Below, in pieces: positions 38,244 through 47,327 of a DNA stretch of 64,000 nucleotides (positions are counted from its first letter, which is position 1; each line of letters opens with the position of its first letter). The position numbers and the translations under genes are program-made. The stretch is taken from contig JADHTQ010000009.1 of assembly GCA_016784965.1 (NCBI GenBank), positions 38,200 through 102,199 on the forward strand, written 5' to 3'. The DNA is from Bacteriovoracaceae bacterium. Lineage in GTDB: Bacteria > Bdellovibrionota > Bacteriovoracia > Bacteriovoracales > Bacteriovoracaceae. The notes under the pieces are model-generated. The model saw only the letters and a list, made by a program, of their open reading frames with translations, did no database searches and was not told where the DNA came from.

Positions 38244-38921
38244 ATGCAGAAGGTTAATATTACCAAAACTCTTACTGAGATTTTTATCTTCAAGGCCTTT
38301 GACACAGAGCAGTTGCAAGAGATAGAAACCATTTCCACCATTTGTAACACCAAAAAAAATGAAACGATCTTTTCTGAAGGCGAGGAAGCTGAAAAGTTTT
38401 TTGCAATTGTTTCTGGGAACTTTAAAGTTTACAAAATGTCACCAGAGGGCAAGGAACAAACCATTCATATATTAAAAAAGGGTGACCTGATTGCAGAAGC
38501 CGCTATTTTTGATAAACAAACCTACCCTGCAAGTTGTCAGTCTTTAGGAGCAGGAACTTTGATTCAAGTATCAAAACTTGAGTTTATAAAATTTCTAACC
38601 ACAAATCCCGCAACCTCTTTAAAGCTACTTGGGCTTTATTCCAAGAAGTTGCGCCAGTTAGTATCACTAATTGAAGATTTATCTTTAAATGATGTCAAGC
38701 GTAGGTTTGCCAAGTACTTGATAACAAACTCAAGTCACACCGCAAATGGTTATGAATGCAAGTTATCGATCAGTAAAAAAGAACTGGCATCACTGCTAGG
38801 CACAACTCCTGAGAGCCTATCTCGGGCCATCAACATTTTTAAAAAGAGCAAACTTATTATTGAGAGTGCCGAAAAATTTCAAATCATAAATTATTCAAAA
38901 TTAGAATCAGACATATTGTAA
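38244..38921 (+). CDS. Crp/Fnr-family regulator, probable DNR/NnrR-type
   Basis: 225 residues: cyclic-nucleotide-like sensor domain (residues 15-125), dimer helix, and a C-terminal winged HTH (SKKELASLLGTTPESLSRAI). The recognition helix has Glu-x-x-Ser-Arg, the set that reads TTGAT half sites. The four N-terminal and central cysteines of oxygen-sensing FNR are absent, so it does not look like an iron-sulfur protein; a heme/NO sensor is more likely given the hcp gene next door. GGAGA precedes the ATG. A perfect FNR-type box follows the gene. Confidence 0.85.
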   Translation: MQKVNITKTLTEIFIFKAFDTEQLQEIETISTICNTKKNETIFSEGEEAEKFFAIVSGNFKVYKMSPEGKEQTIHILKKGDLIAEAAIFDKQTYPASCQSLGAGTLIQVSKLEFIKFLTTNPATSLKLLGLYSKKLRQLVSLIEDLSLNDVKRRFAKYLITNSSHTANGYECKLSISKKELASLLGTTPESLSRAINIFKKSKLIIESAEKFQIINYSKLESDIL

Positions 38922-38935
38922 AAAAATTATCGATC

Positions 38936-38977
38936 TTGATTTAAATCAAGTTCATATCATCTTTTATCTACTATGAT
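38936..38977 (+). promoter_or_regulatory. FNR-type box and -10 element of hcp
   Basis: TTGATTTAAATCAA at 38936-38949 is a perfect TTGAT-N4-ATCAA palindrome. A -10 like TATGAT lies at 38972-38977, which predicts a transcript start near 38984 and puts the box centre at -41.5, the position used for class II activation. No consensus -35 is present, as expected for an activated promoter. Confidence 0.8.
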
Positions 38978-39024
38978 CTCTATATAAAACATCTAATGAA
39001 AAAAATCATCTAAAGGAGATCGAA

Positions 39025-40653
39025 ATGAGCATGTTCTGTTATCAGTGTCAAGAAGCGTTAAATAATACAGGTTGTACCGTCAGTGGTGCTTGTGGAAAAA
39101 CAACAGAGACAGCAAACCTTCAAGATTTGTTGCTGTTTGTGAATAAGGGCATTTCAATACTTGCCATGGAACAAAGTAAGACCACCCCATTTCCAAGAGA
39201 TATAGGGCAATTTATCACCAGATCATTGTTTTCAACGATCACTAATGCCAATTTTGATGATGAGCGCTTTAACATTTTAATAGATGAGGCCCTATACATT
39301 CGCAACAATTTAAAAGAAAAATACGGCAGTAAGGTAGATAGTGATCATCCCTCGCTAACATGGTTACCAAAAAGTAGAGATGAGTATCTTGAACAGGCCA
39401 CACAAGTAGGCATTATGACAACAGAGAATGAAGACATGCGCTCATTGCGCGAACTCCTTACTTATGGCATAAAAGGTATCGCGGCTTATGCTCACCATGC
39501 TCAAATTTTAGGATATGAAAGCCTCAATGTTTATAACTTTTTAGCAGAAGGTCTAGCCGCAACTACTAAAAACTTAAGCGTCGATGATATGGTTGCTATG
39601 AATTTAAAAGCGGGTGAAATTGCTGTTGAAACTATGGCACTGCTGGATAAGGCCAATACTGAAACTTATGGCAATCCTGAAATCTCAAAAGTAAATATTG
39701 GCGTTGGAAAAAAACCCGGCATTTTAGTTTCCGGTCACGATCTAAAAGATCTAGAACAACTATTAGAGCAAACAGCTGATAAGGGAATTGACGTATACAC
39801 CCATTCTGAAATGCTTCCAGCTCACTACTATCCTCTGTTTAAAAAACATTCTCACCTCTATGGTAATTATGGCAACGCATGGTGGGAGCAAAGTCGTGAA
39901 TTTACATCCTTTAATGGGCCAATTGTCATGACCACTAACTGCATAACACCAGTCAAAAAAGCTTACCAAGATCGAATTTTTACTTCAGGTGTTGTTGGTT
40001 ACAACAATGTAAAGCATATTCCTGAGGTTGACGGCAAAAAGGATTTTTCCCAAGTCATTGCTTTGGCACAAAAATGCCCTCCACCATCTGAGATTGAAAC
40101 CGGTGAAATTGTTGGTGGATTTGCCCACAATCAAGTTTTGGCCCTAGCTGACAAAGTGGTAGGAGCCGTTAAATCTGGTGCCATAAAGAAGTTTGTCGTT
40201 ATGGCCGGTTGTGATGGTCAGCAAAGTGAGCGAGAATACTTTACCAACGTGGCCAAAGAGCTGCCAAAAGACACCGTAATTTTAACTGCAGGATGTGCCA
40301 AGTATCGCTATAACAAGCTAGATTTGGGTGATATAGATGGCATTCCTAGAGTTTTAGATGCTGGGCAATGTAACGATTGCTACTCCTTGGCAGTAATCGC
40401 TCTCAAACTAAAAGAAGTTTTTAAATTAGAAGATATCAACGATCTACCTATTGAGTTTGATATTGGTTGGTATGAGCAAAAAGCCGTTGCAGTGCTTCTT
40501 GGCCTACTTCACCTAGGAATCAAAGGGGTTAGACTCGGGCCAACATTACCGGCATTTTTATCTCCTAACGTTTTGCAGGTCCTAATTGAAAATTTCAATG
40601 TCAAAGGAACTTCAACCGCTTCTGAAGATATAGCTGACATGATGTCAAATTAA
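39025..40653 (+). CDS. hcp: hybrid cluster protein (hydroxylamine reductase/NO reductase)
   Basis: 542 residues. The N terminus has Cys5, Cys8, Cys17 and Cys23 ([20 protein letters not shown]), the class I spacing that binds a [4Fe-4S] cluster. Further family motifs include [14 protein letters not shown] with [53 protein letters not shown] and [18 protein letters not shown] for the hybrid cluster. It detoxifies NO or hydroxylamine under low oxygen. AAGGAG precedes the ATG. Transcription is likely under the neighbouring Crp/Fnr protein. No hcr reductase gene is present. Confidence 0.96.
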   Translation: MSMFCYQCQEALNNTGCTVSGACGKTTETANLQDLLLFVNKGISILAMEQSKTTPFPRDIGQFITRSLFSTITNANFDDERFNILIDEALYIRNNLKEKYGSKVDSDHPSLTWLPKSRDEYLEQATQVGIMTTENEDMRSLRELLTYGIKGIAAYAHHAQILGYESLNVYNFLAEGLAATTKNLSVDDMVAMNLKAGEIAVETMALLDKANTETYGNPEISKVNIGVGKKPGILVSGHDLKDLEQLLEQTADKGIDVYTHSEMLPAHYYPLFKKHSHLYGNYGNAWWEQSREFTSFNGPIVMTTNCITPVKKAYQDRIFTSGVVGYNNVKHIPEVDGKKDFSQVIALAQKCPPPSEIETGEIVGGFAHNQVLALADKVVGAVKSGAIKKFVVMAGCDGQQSEREYFTNVAKELPKDTVILTAGCAKYRYNKLDLGDIDGIPRVLDAGQCNDCYSLAVIALKLKEVFKLEDINDLPIEFDIGWYEQKAVAVLLGLLHLGIKGVRLGPTLPAFLSPNVLQVLIENFNVKGTSTASEDIADMMSN

Positions 40654-40728
40654 TTAGAAACAAATTAAAATTGTTTTTATTTTCACCACAAGTATTGTAT
40701 TAATATCCCAATCAAAAAAACCACTTAA

Positions 40729-40751
40729 GGCTTGGCAAATTTTGCCAGGCC
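40729..40751 (+). promoter_or_regulatory. stable hairpin in the tldD leader
   Basis: GGCTTGGCAA pairs with TTGCCAGGCC over ten base pairs with one G-T wobble and a three-base loop. It ends seven bases before the AGGAG of tldD and has no T run, so it may be an attenuator, a transcript-stabilising stem or part of a terminator for hcp. Confidence 0.4.
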
Positions 40752-40768
40752 CTATTTAGGAGTCTTGC

Positions 40769-42157
40769 ATGAATCAACTAGATTATTTGAAACAATTTTT
40801 ACCAGACTTTACACAATACACTGAGCTGCGCATGCATGAAAACAGAAGCACCTCAATTACTTTTGTAAAGGGTAATTTGATGCGAAATGACTCCAGCACA
40901 ATTGGAGGAGTATCTGCCAGAGTTCACAAAAACAAAAACTGGGGCTTTGCTTCCAACCCGCAGTCAAATGATGAATTTGTAAGACAGACAATCAAATCTG
41001 CGACCCAAAATGCTATTTTTTTAGATTCAAGAAGCACAACTAAAACTCAGGCAAGCGCTTTACCTAACATAGCAAGCAGCTCACAAAATGATTTTTCCAC
41101 AACAAAGAAGCGCCTAGCTCAAAAAGAGCTAATCACTTTTGCAAAAGAACTTGATGGCCACATAGAAAAAAATTATAAAGATCTAACCAGCAGAATTGTG
41201 TCTTTGCAATGCCTAGATATGCAAAAAACACTAGTAACCAGCGACGGCTCACTATCACATTCAATGATTCCAAGGGCAATGGTTTATTTTTCTTTTTCTA
41301 CCGAAAAAAATGGTAACCCCGTTGAAGTTTATAACCTCAAATGTGACCTGGGGCAATTTGAAGATGTATTTCAAGCACCGGATTCTATCTATCCGCAATT
41401 TGCGCAGCTTTATGAACACTTGATGAAAAAGCGCGATGGCGTTTTTCCCAAAGCCGGAATAAAAGATTGTATCCTAGCAGCAGACCTGGCCGGAATCTTG
41501 GCCCATGAGGCCATCGGTCATACTACAGAAGCTGACATTGTACTCGGAGGATCTGTCGCTGCAAATTATATGAACAAACTGGTGGCCAGCCCACTTATCA
41601 CTTTAGTTGATTATGCCAACACTGCATTTGGCAAGACTTGTCCGGTCCCTGTGTACGTCGACGATGAAGGTACCAAGGCCTCTGACACGGTAATTATTGA
41701 AGAGGGAGTTTTAAAAAGTTATATGCATAATAAAGAAAGTGCACAACATTTTGATGTCTCTCCTACTGGAAATGCAAGGGCCTTCCAGTTCTCAGATGAG
41801 CCACTAGTCCGCATGAGAAATACTGCTATTTTACCAGGTACTAGTAAACTAGAGGAGATGATCTCATCAATCGATGATGGATATTACCTCCTAAAGCCCA
41901 GTAACGGTCAAGCGGACTCAACAAGTGAATTTATGTTTGGAGTACCACTCGGCTATGAAATTAAAAAGGGAAAAATTGGCAAAGCAATCAAAGATACGAC
42001 CATTTCTGGAGTAGCATTTGACGTTTTACAATCTGTAAGCATGGTCTCCAATGAGATGCATTGGGATAGTGCAGGCTTTTGTGGCAAAAAGCAGCCAATG
42101 CCTGTTGGGATGGGTGGTCCTGCCATTAAGTGTAAAGTAAACATTGGAGGAAGATGA
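40769..42157 (+). CDS. tldD: metallopeptidase TldD
   Basis: 462 residues, usual length. The zinc motif is HEAIGHTTEAD near residue 250 (HExxxH variant), with DDEGTKASDT, MHNKESA and FMFGVPLGYEI of the TldD family. TldD acts with TldE as a heterodimeric protease; in E. coli it processes microcin B17 and degrades the CcdA antitoxin. The AGGAG is six bases before the ATG. Its stop is one base before the tldE start. Confidence 0.93.
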   Translation: MNQLDYLKQFLPDFTQYTELRMHENRSTSITFVKGNLMRNDSSTIGGVSARVHKNKNWGFASNPQSNDEFVRQTIKSATQNAIFLDSRSTTKTQASALPNIASSSQNDFSTTKKRLAQKELITFAKELDGHIEKNYKDLTSRIVSLQCLDMQKTLVTSDGSLSHSMIPRAMVYFSFSTEKNGNPVEVYNLKCDLGQFEDVFQAPDSIYPQFAQLYEHLMKKRDGVFPKAGIKDCILAADLAGILAHEAIGHTTEADIVLGGSVAANYMNKLVASPLITLVDYANTAFGKTCPVPVYVDDEGTKASDTVIIEEGVLKSYMHNKESAQHFDVSPTGNARAFQFSDEPLVRMRNTAILPGTSKLEEMISSIDDGYYLLKPSNGQADSTSEFMFGVPLGYEIKKGKIGKAIKDTTISGVAFDVLQSVSMVSNEMHWDSAGFCGKKQPMPVGMGGPAIKCKVNIGGR

Positions 42158-42158
42158 G

Positions 42159-43457
42159 ATGGAAAATAATATTGAACATGCTAAATACGCACTAGATGCC
42201 ATGCAAACATTAGGTGCAGACAAGGCCCAATGTACTTTAACAAATTCGATAAAACATGAGTTAAATGTCGATGCAAATAAGATCTCACTGCTTAGAACGA
42301 CCTATGATACTAATTTAAACTTTAAGGCGATAAAAGATCACAAGCAAGGCACCATCTCTTCAAATAAACTAGAAGCTGAAACGATTAGAGCTTGTGCTAA
42401 ACAAGTGCTAGAAAATGCAGAAGGTGGCGATGTTGATGAGGCCTACGACATCTCTTGCAAACAGGAGCATCAAACTTTTGAATGTGGTTTAAATGAAGCG
42501 GATTTACTCAAAATGCACAAGCATTTATCACAGTTTTTAAAAACCTGCAAAAAACGCTACCCACACACCATTTTAGAAAATGTATATTTAGACTTTACCA
42601 AATCAGACTCAACTCTACTCAATAGCAACGGAGTACACTTTGATGCATCTAAAGGGATTTACCATCTCACCCTAATGTTTACTAGCAAAAAGGGTAAAAA
42701 TATTTCATCATTTAATTATACAGGTTATAGTTTCGAGCAATTTGATCAAGACCTAATTGACATTGGTATGATCGACACCCTTTTGGATCAATCATCACAA
42801 CAGACAGTTTTAAAACCAGTTACAGAAAAATTTGACGGAGAAATAATCATTACTCCAGACTGTTTGGGCAATTTTTTAGGTATTACTACCAACTTTTTAA
42901 GCGATGCTATGATAATCTCGGGAACAAGTCCCCTAAAGGATAAATTAAATAAATCAGTAGCATCACAAAAGCTTACTATAAAGGATATGCCTATATCAGA
43001 AAATCTGGCAAACAAGTCTTTTTATACCCATGACGGGTTTGTAACTGCCAATCATAGCATTATCCAAAACGGAGTGCTAAAAAACTTTCTACTTTCTCAA
43101 TATGGAGAAAATAAAACAAGCTTTAAGCGAGCACCAAACTATGGCTCCCACTTGGTTGTAGATGCGGGGCAGACTAAGCTTCAAGATCTCATAAAAAGTA
43201 TAAAAAAAGGTGTGCTCCTTTGTCGTTTTTCTGGTGGAATGCCCAGCAACAATGGTGATTTTTCTGGAGTTGCCAAAAATAGCTTTTATATCGAAAATGG
43301 TAAAATCAAGTATCCAATAAATGAAACGATGATTTCTGGTAATATCTTAAAAATACTTAAAAATATCGATGGAATCTCCAAAGAAAGAATTAACTTTGGT
43401 CAGTCTATAACCCCTTGGATCAAGACCCATGGTGTTACTATTTCAGGTAAGCCTTAG
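42159..43457 (+). CDS. tldE: TldE/PmbA partner of TldD
   Basis: 432 residues from the ATG at 42159, with GGAGG eight bases upstream within the end of tldD; an in-frame TTG at 42144 has no such site. Family features include GYSFEQFD, PVTEKFDGEIIITPDCLGNFLG, SPLKDKLNKSVAS and a C-terminal SFYIENGKIKYPINETMISGN. TldE lacks the metal motif and forms the non-catalytic half of the TldD/E protease. Its stop overlaps a small opposite-strand gene by four bases. Confidence 0.92.
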   Translation: MENNIEHAKYALDAMQTLGADKAQCTLTNSIKHELNVDANKISLLRTTYDTNLNFKAIKDHKQGTISSNKLEAETIRACAKQVLENAEGGDVDEAYDISCKQEHQTFECGLNEADLLKMHKHLSQFLKTCKKRYPHTILENVYLDFTKSDSTLLNSNGVHFDASKGIYHLTLMFTSKKGKNISSFNYTGYSFEQFDQDLIDIGMIDTLLDQSSQQTVLKPVTEKFDGEIIITPDCLGNFLGITTNFLSDAMIISGTSPLKDKLNKSVASQKLTIKDMPISENLANKSFYTHDGFVTANHSIIQNGVLKNFLLSQYGENKTSFKRAPNYGSHLVVDAGQTKLQDLIKSIKKGVLLCRFSGGMPSNNGDFSGVAKNSFYIENGKIKYPINETMISGNILKILKNIDGISKERINFGQSITPWIKTHGVTISGKP

Positions 43458-43666
43458 GCCCCTTCAGCTTGATGAAAACGGGTATTTGCTACCCTTTGCA
43501 TATGCTCATCAATTATTTCTATAATATCTAACTTGGTGCTTCTAGGATCAACACCTGCTGGTAACGCTGAGTATACAATATCCTGCTCCAATTCAGTAAA
43601 AGCATACCAAGTATCACCTAGTTTTTGAAAAAGAACTTGCGATTCCTTCATTTTGTTTGTTGTCAT
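43454..43666 (-). CDS. small conserved hypothetical protein
   Basis: 70 residues. AGGAGG stands four bases before the ATG, so translation is likely. Predicted helices (TWYAFTELEQDIVYSALPAG) with acidic C-terminal half (LDIIEIIDEHMQR). No cysteines or membrane segment. Function unknown. It converges on tldE with overlapping stops. Confidence 0.6.
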   Translation of the reverse strand: MTTNKMKESQVLFQKLGDTWYAFTELEQDIVYSALPAGVDPRSTKLDIIEIIDEHMQRVANTRFHQAEGA

Positions 43667-43781
43667 GCTGCCTCCTGCAGTAATTTCAAACTCAAAACGA
43701 CATAAGTGTCTAATAATTTGTCGCCCTTACCAACTTGTCGTCGAAAATTGACAAAACTTTAGACAATTTTTTACACATAAG

Positions 43782-43810
43782 TTGACTAAGTAGAAAAAAA
43801 CACGTATCCT
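43782..43810 (+). promoter_or_regulatory. promoter of the CYTH-like gene
   Basis: TTGACT (43782-43787), 17-base spacer, TATCCT (43805-43810), about 60 bases upstream of the ATG at 43871. The rest of the 204-base divergent gap shows no further gene. Confidence 0.45.
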
Positions 43811-43870
43811 ACTACACTTGTTTTTAAACTTAACGGATTAATATCAACGCAACACATCAAAGGATTAGAG

Positions 43871-44479
43871 ATGACAGAAATTAAACCACGCTTTGAGTTT
43901 AGAACTTTTGGCCAGAATTTAGGACATGTAGACGAACTGATGAGAAAACACAGTAAGTGTGAAATTATTAGAGAAAGTAATGAAATCTACATAATGTCTG
44001 CCGGCAACAACGAAAACAACACAAAAATCAGAGATGCCAAAATGGATATCAAGGTTTTTGTTAAAGAGGAAAAAGGACTTCAACAGTGGAATCCACGTAT
44101 GAAGGGTGAGTTTCCTATGAAAACCGAAGTAATTAGAGATGAAGTTTTTCCAGCATTTGGAGTTAGTGTTCCAGACTTTTCACGGGCAGAATACACTTTA
44201 GAGCAATATCTAGATGAAATTATCAAGCCTCATCCCGATCTTTCAGCTGCTAGAATCTTTAAGAGAAGATTTGCTTTTACAATCAATGGAGTTATAGCTG
44301 AAACTGCAGAAATCCACATTAATGGTGCAAGAATCCAAACAGCTTGCCTAGAATCTACAGATCTTGACGCTGTAAACAAGGCGCGAGAAATGGTAGATCT
44401 TGCCGATAAAGAAAACATTAATTATTTAATGGCCATAAAACGCGTTATCGGTATGGAGCCCCTTCCAGAAGATAAATAA
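43871..44479 (+). CDS. CYTH-fold-like hypothetical protein
   Basis: 202 residues, soluble. The start KPRFEFRTFGQN recalls the ExExK-type first strand of the CYTH (CyaB/thiamine triphosphatase) barrel, although the exact glutamate triplet is not kept. The later segment RIFKRRFAFTINGVIAETAEIHINGARIQTACLES has the alternating charged strands and terminal ES typical of that fold. I cannot name a substrate. It is followed by a strong terminator, so it is probably a single-gene unit. Confidence 0.5.
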   Translation: MTEIKPRFEFRTFGQNLGHVDELMRKHSKCEIIRESNEIYIMSAGNNENNTKIRDAKMDIKVFVKEEKGLQQWNPRMKGEFPMKTEVIRDEVFPAFGVSVPDFSRAEYTLEQYLDEIIKPHPDLSAARIFKRRFAFTINGVIAETAEIHINGARIQTACLESTDLDAVNKAREMVDLADKENINYLMAIKRVIGMEPLPEDK

Positions 44480-44498
44480 TTTTAAATAGTTTTTTGAT

Positions 44499-44538
44499 AG
44501 CACTTTGAGGGATAATTCCTTAAAGTGCTCCACTTTTT
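44499..44538 (+). terminator. rho-independent terminator after the CYTH-like gene
   Basis: AGCACTTTGAGG (44499-44510) pairs with CCTTAAAGTGCT (44518-44529) in a 12-bp stem with one wobble; the T-rich stretch CCACTTTTT follows. Well placed 20 bases after the stop codon. Confidence 0.8.
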
Positions 44539-44584
44539 ACCAATTTAAAAGGCATTCCATCTTGCGTTCAAGGAGAACAAGATT

Positions 44585-45145
44585 GTGGAAAAACTAATAA
44601 TTGGCCAAGACATGGCTCTTGGTGTCTTCATTTGTATAGTGTTACTAATTGAAACGATCTGGGCTTGGGTCATTTACAAATGGAGAAGGCGATTTTTGGG
44701 TAACTATCTAATACCAGCTACCATGATTTTGATATGTAGTATTTTTTGGGCCATATCCACCGGCTTGCCCCAAAATGAAGTGGCCGGTCCCACCGCTATT
44801 CCATCTCTTTTTGAAGCGCTGCTGGTACTTTTTAGCTTAGGCCTTATATATAATGTATACAAAAAAAAACTAGCTCCAGATCCACTTGCGGGCAATCTCA
44901 AAAAATTAGCACTCGGTCTTGGCATCATTTTTATTCATATTCTGACAATAAATTTTTTGGGATACTTTCTAAGTACCTTCATTTTTATTGTCAGCTTTAT
45001 ATATTTTCTAGAATACAAAAATCATTTAGTCATTTGGGGTGTGGGTATTGGTTGGACCACTTTTTCTTATTACATTTTTTACAAACTCCTCTATATACAA
45101 CTTCCTCTGGGATACTTGTATGAGAGATTTTTTCAGGTAAGTTAA
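44585..45145 (+). CDS. tctB: tripartite tricarboxylate transporter, small membrane subunit (TctB)
   Basis: 186 residues with four or five membrane helices, the TctB pattern: helices at residues about 10-30, 40-58, 70-90, 105-125 and 145-165. GTG start with AGGAGAA upstream. Ten bases before tctA, which confirms the assignment. TctA/TctB import citrate-like acids with a periplasmic binding protein TctC; no TctC gene is near. Confidence 0.82.
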   Translation: MEKLIIGQDMALGVFICIVLLIETIWAWVIYKWRRRFLGNYLIPATMILICSIFWAISTGLPQNEVAGPTAIPSLFEALLVLFSLGLIYNVYKKKLAPDPLAGNLKKLALGLGIIFIHILTINFLGYFLSTFIFIVSFIYFLEYKNHLVIWGVGIGWTTFSYYIFYKLLYIQLPLGYLYERFFQVS

Positions 45146-45155
45146 AGGAATAGAT

Positions 45156-46628
45156 ATGCTGGAACATTTATCGACTGCATTTTTACATTTGGCCGGTATC
45201 GAACCTATTGTTACTATAATGATAGGGGTAATTGTTGGTGTATTGGCCGGAGCTATGCCTGGACTTTCACCATCTACCGCTGTTGCACTGCTGGTGCCCT
45301 TTAGTTATAGTATGGAGTCAACTCAGGCCTTGATACTGCTCACTTCAATTTATATTGCTGCCAACTATGGTGGATCTATCACTGCCGTTTTAATTAATAC
45401 CCCAGGTACCCCGTCCGCTGCAGTTACAACATTTGATGGATACCCCTTAACTAAAAAAGGGGAAGCCGGCAAAGGTCTTGGGATGTCACTGGTTGCTTCC
45501 ACTTTAGGAGGAGCATTTGGTACCATCATTTTGATATTTTTTGCAACACCTCTTGCTGCACTTGCCGTAAAGTTTTCATCGGCGGCCTATTTTGCCTTGG
45601 CCCTTTTTGGCCTGGCGACTATCGCCTCTATGGGTTCTCAAAATATGTTAAAGTCACTGGTTGCAATTGTTTTTGGTCTCTTGATTAAAACAATTGGTAT
45701 TGACCCCATTTCTGGAGTTTCCCGCTTTACTTTCGGTATTGACGACCTCTATGACGGATTTAATCTCATTCCGGCCCTCATTGGTCTGTTTGCCGTCAGT
45801 GTCGTCTTCTCCAAAATTGAACAGTGGAATATGAGCGGCAAAAAAATTGATAATGTCTCCAATAAGCTCCCCACACTTGTAGAGTTTTGGCAGACAAAAT
45901 TTGTAATTTTAAAATCATCAATTATAGGAACCCTTATTGGAATCTTTCCCGGTGCGGGTGCCACAATAGCAGCATTTATTAGTTATGACTTTGCCAAAAG
46001 AAGTAGCAAAACTCCTGAAAATTTTGGGAAGGGTTCACTAGAGGGGGTAGCCGCAGCAGAAGGCGCAAACAGCAGTTCTGTAGGAGGCGCATTGGTGCCA
46101 CTTTTGGCCCTAGGAATTCCAGGTAGTGCAACGGGTGCGGTACTTCTTGGTGCTTTCATGCTTCACGATTTAAATCCAGGCCCTCTTTTATTTCAAGAAA
46201 ATCCCGAAATTGTCTACGGCATCTTTGCGGGGCTAATTGTTGCCAATATAGCAATGCTGGGCCTTGGTCTTATTGGAAACCGTTTTTTCATAAAAGTTAT
46301 ATCAATACCCGAAAAAGTTATGTACCCTATAATATTAGTTTTGGCGATTATTGGCAGCTTTGCCGTCAACAGCTCCCTTTTTGATGTGGGAGCATGTTTG
46401 CTGTTTGGTATAATTGGCCACATTTTCAGGCGATTCGACTATCCAGTTGCTCCAGTAGTGCTGGGTATCGTACTTAGTAAAATGATAGAAGAAAATTTCA
46501 GACGAGCGGTTATGATGGAGGGATATTCAGTATTTTTTACTGATAAGTTGAGCTTAGTAATGATTTCACTGGCCCTACTTTCTTTCATAATTCCTCTTTA
46601 CCGAAGATTTAGAAGTAGTAAAATATAA
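45156..46628 (+). CDS. tctA: tripartite tricarboxylate transporter, large membrane subunit (TctA)
   Basis: 490 residues, about twelve helices. Family hallmarks: GVLAGAMPGLSPSTAVALLVP, ANYGGSITAVLINTPGTPSAA, GTLIGIFPGAGATIAAFISYD, and the second repeat EGVAAAEGANSSSVGGALVPLLALGIPGSATGAVLLG in the later half. It is the transport channel of the TTT secondary transporter in the inner membrane. Directly after tctB. Confidence 0.95.
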   Translation: MLEHLSTAFLHLAGIEPIVTIMIGVIVGVLAGAMPGLSPSTAVALLVPFSYSMESTQALILLTSIYIAANYGGSITAVLINTPGTPSAAVTTFDGYPLTKKGEAGKGLGMSLVASTLGGAFGTIILIFFATPLAALAVKFSSAAYFALALFGLATIASMGSQNMLKSLVAIVFGLLIKTIGIDPISGVSRFTFGIDDLYDGFNLIPALIGLFAVSVVFSKIEQWNMSGKKIDNVSNKLPTLVEFWQTKFVILKSSIIGTLIGIFPGAGATIAAFISYDFAKRSSKTPENFGKGSLEGVAAAEGANSSSVGGALVPLLALGIPGSATGAVLLGAFMLHDLNPGPLLFQENPEIVYGIFAGLIVANIAMLGLGLIGNRFFIKVISIPEKVMYPIILVLAIIGSFAVNSSLFDVGACLLFGIIGHIFRRFDYPVAPVVLGIVLSKMIEENFRRAVMMEGYSVFFTDKLSLVMISLALLSFIIPLYRRFRSSKI

Positions 46629-46668
46629 AACTATAGAGTTTAAAAAAAGCGTTCTAAAAGGAGTTGTC

Positions 46669-47313
46669 ATGAGTATATTTGGTGCCACAAAGGCCTTGGA
46701 AGGAGAAATCTCTAACTTCCACAATGTAATACAAAACACGTCACTGCTATTTTATGAAGGAGTCAAAGACTATTTTGCAGGAGATATGGAAAAATTCGAA
46801 AAAAGAGTGGTCCAAATTCAAAATGCCGAGCGAGAAGCTGACTCAATAGCTGCAAAAATCAAACATCAACTATATGCTTATATGTTAATTCCTGACTCGC
46901 GCGGGGATGTTCATGACCTCATTGGATCACTAGATGATGTTATCGATGTTGCCAAAAAGACCATCTTAAGTTTTTCCATCGAAAAGCCAGAAATCCCAGA
47001 GTGCCTCAGAGAGGACTTTATTAAAATGGCCGACTTTTCTATCAAGTGTATCGATGAACTAATTAAAGCTTCAAACGCCTTTTTTACAGCACCGAGTACC
47101 ACCGGGGAGCACATTAATAAGATTAAATTTTTTGAACATGAAGTAGATGTTTTGGAAGAGCACTTAAAGCGTGAAGCATTTACTTTAGATATTCAACAAT
47201 TTAGTAAAAGAGTTCATATTAGATACTTTACCGAGAAAATGGCCATGTTAAGTGATGCCGCAGAAGATGTTTCTGACAAGTTAGCAGTTTTTGTTATTAA
47301 GCGTTCAATTTAA
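46669..47313 (+). CDS. DUF47/PhoU-like phosphate transport regulator
   Basis: 214 residues, all helical, of the DUF47 (YkaA-like) family related to PhoU. Paired charged helices are visible (KFEKRVVQIQNAEREADSIAAKIKHQL and LIGSLDDVIDVAKKTILSF in separate stretches). Genes of this family almost always sit next to a Pit transporter, as here (14 bases). It probably regulates or anchors phosphate uptake at the membrane. AGGAG precedes the ATG. Confidence 0.9.
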   Translation: MSIFGATKALEGEISNFHNVIQNTSLLFYEGVKDYFAGDMEKFEKRVVQIQNAEREADSIAAKIKHQLYAYMLIPDSRGDVHDLIGSLDDVIDVAKKTILSFSIEKPEIPECLREDFIKMADFSIKCIDELIKASNAFFTAPSTTGEHINKIKFFEHEVDVLEEHLKREAFTLDIQQFSKRVHIRYFTEKMAMLSDAAEDVSDKLAVFVIKRSI

Positions 47314-47327
47314 AAGATGAGTAAATT

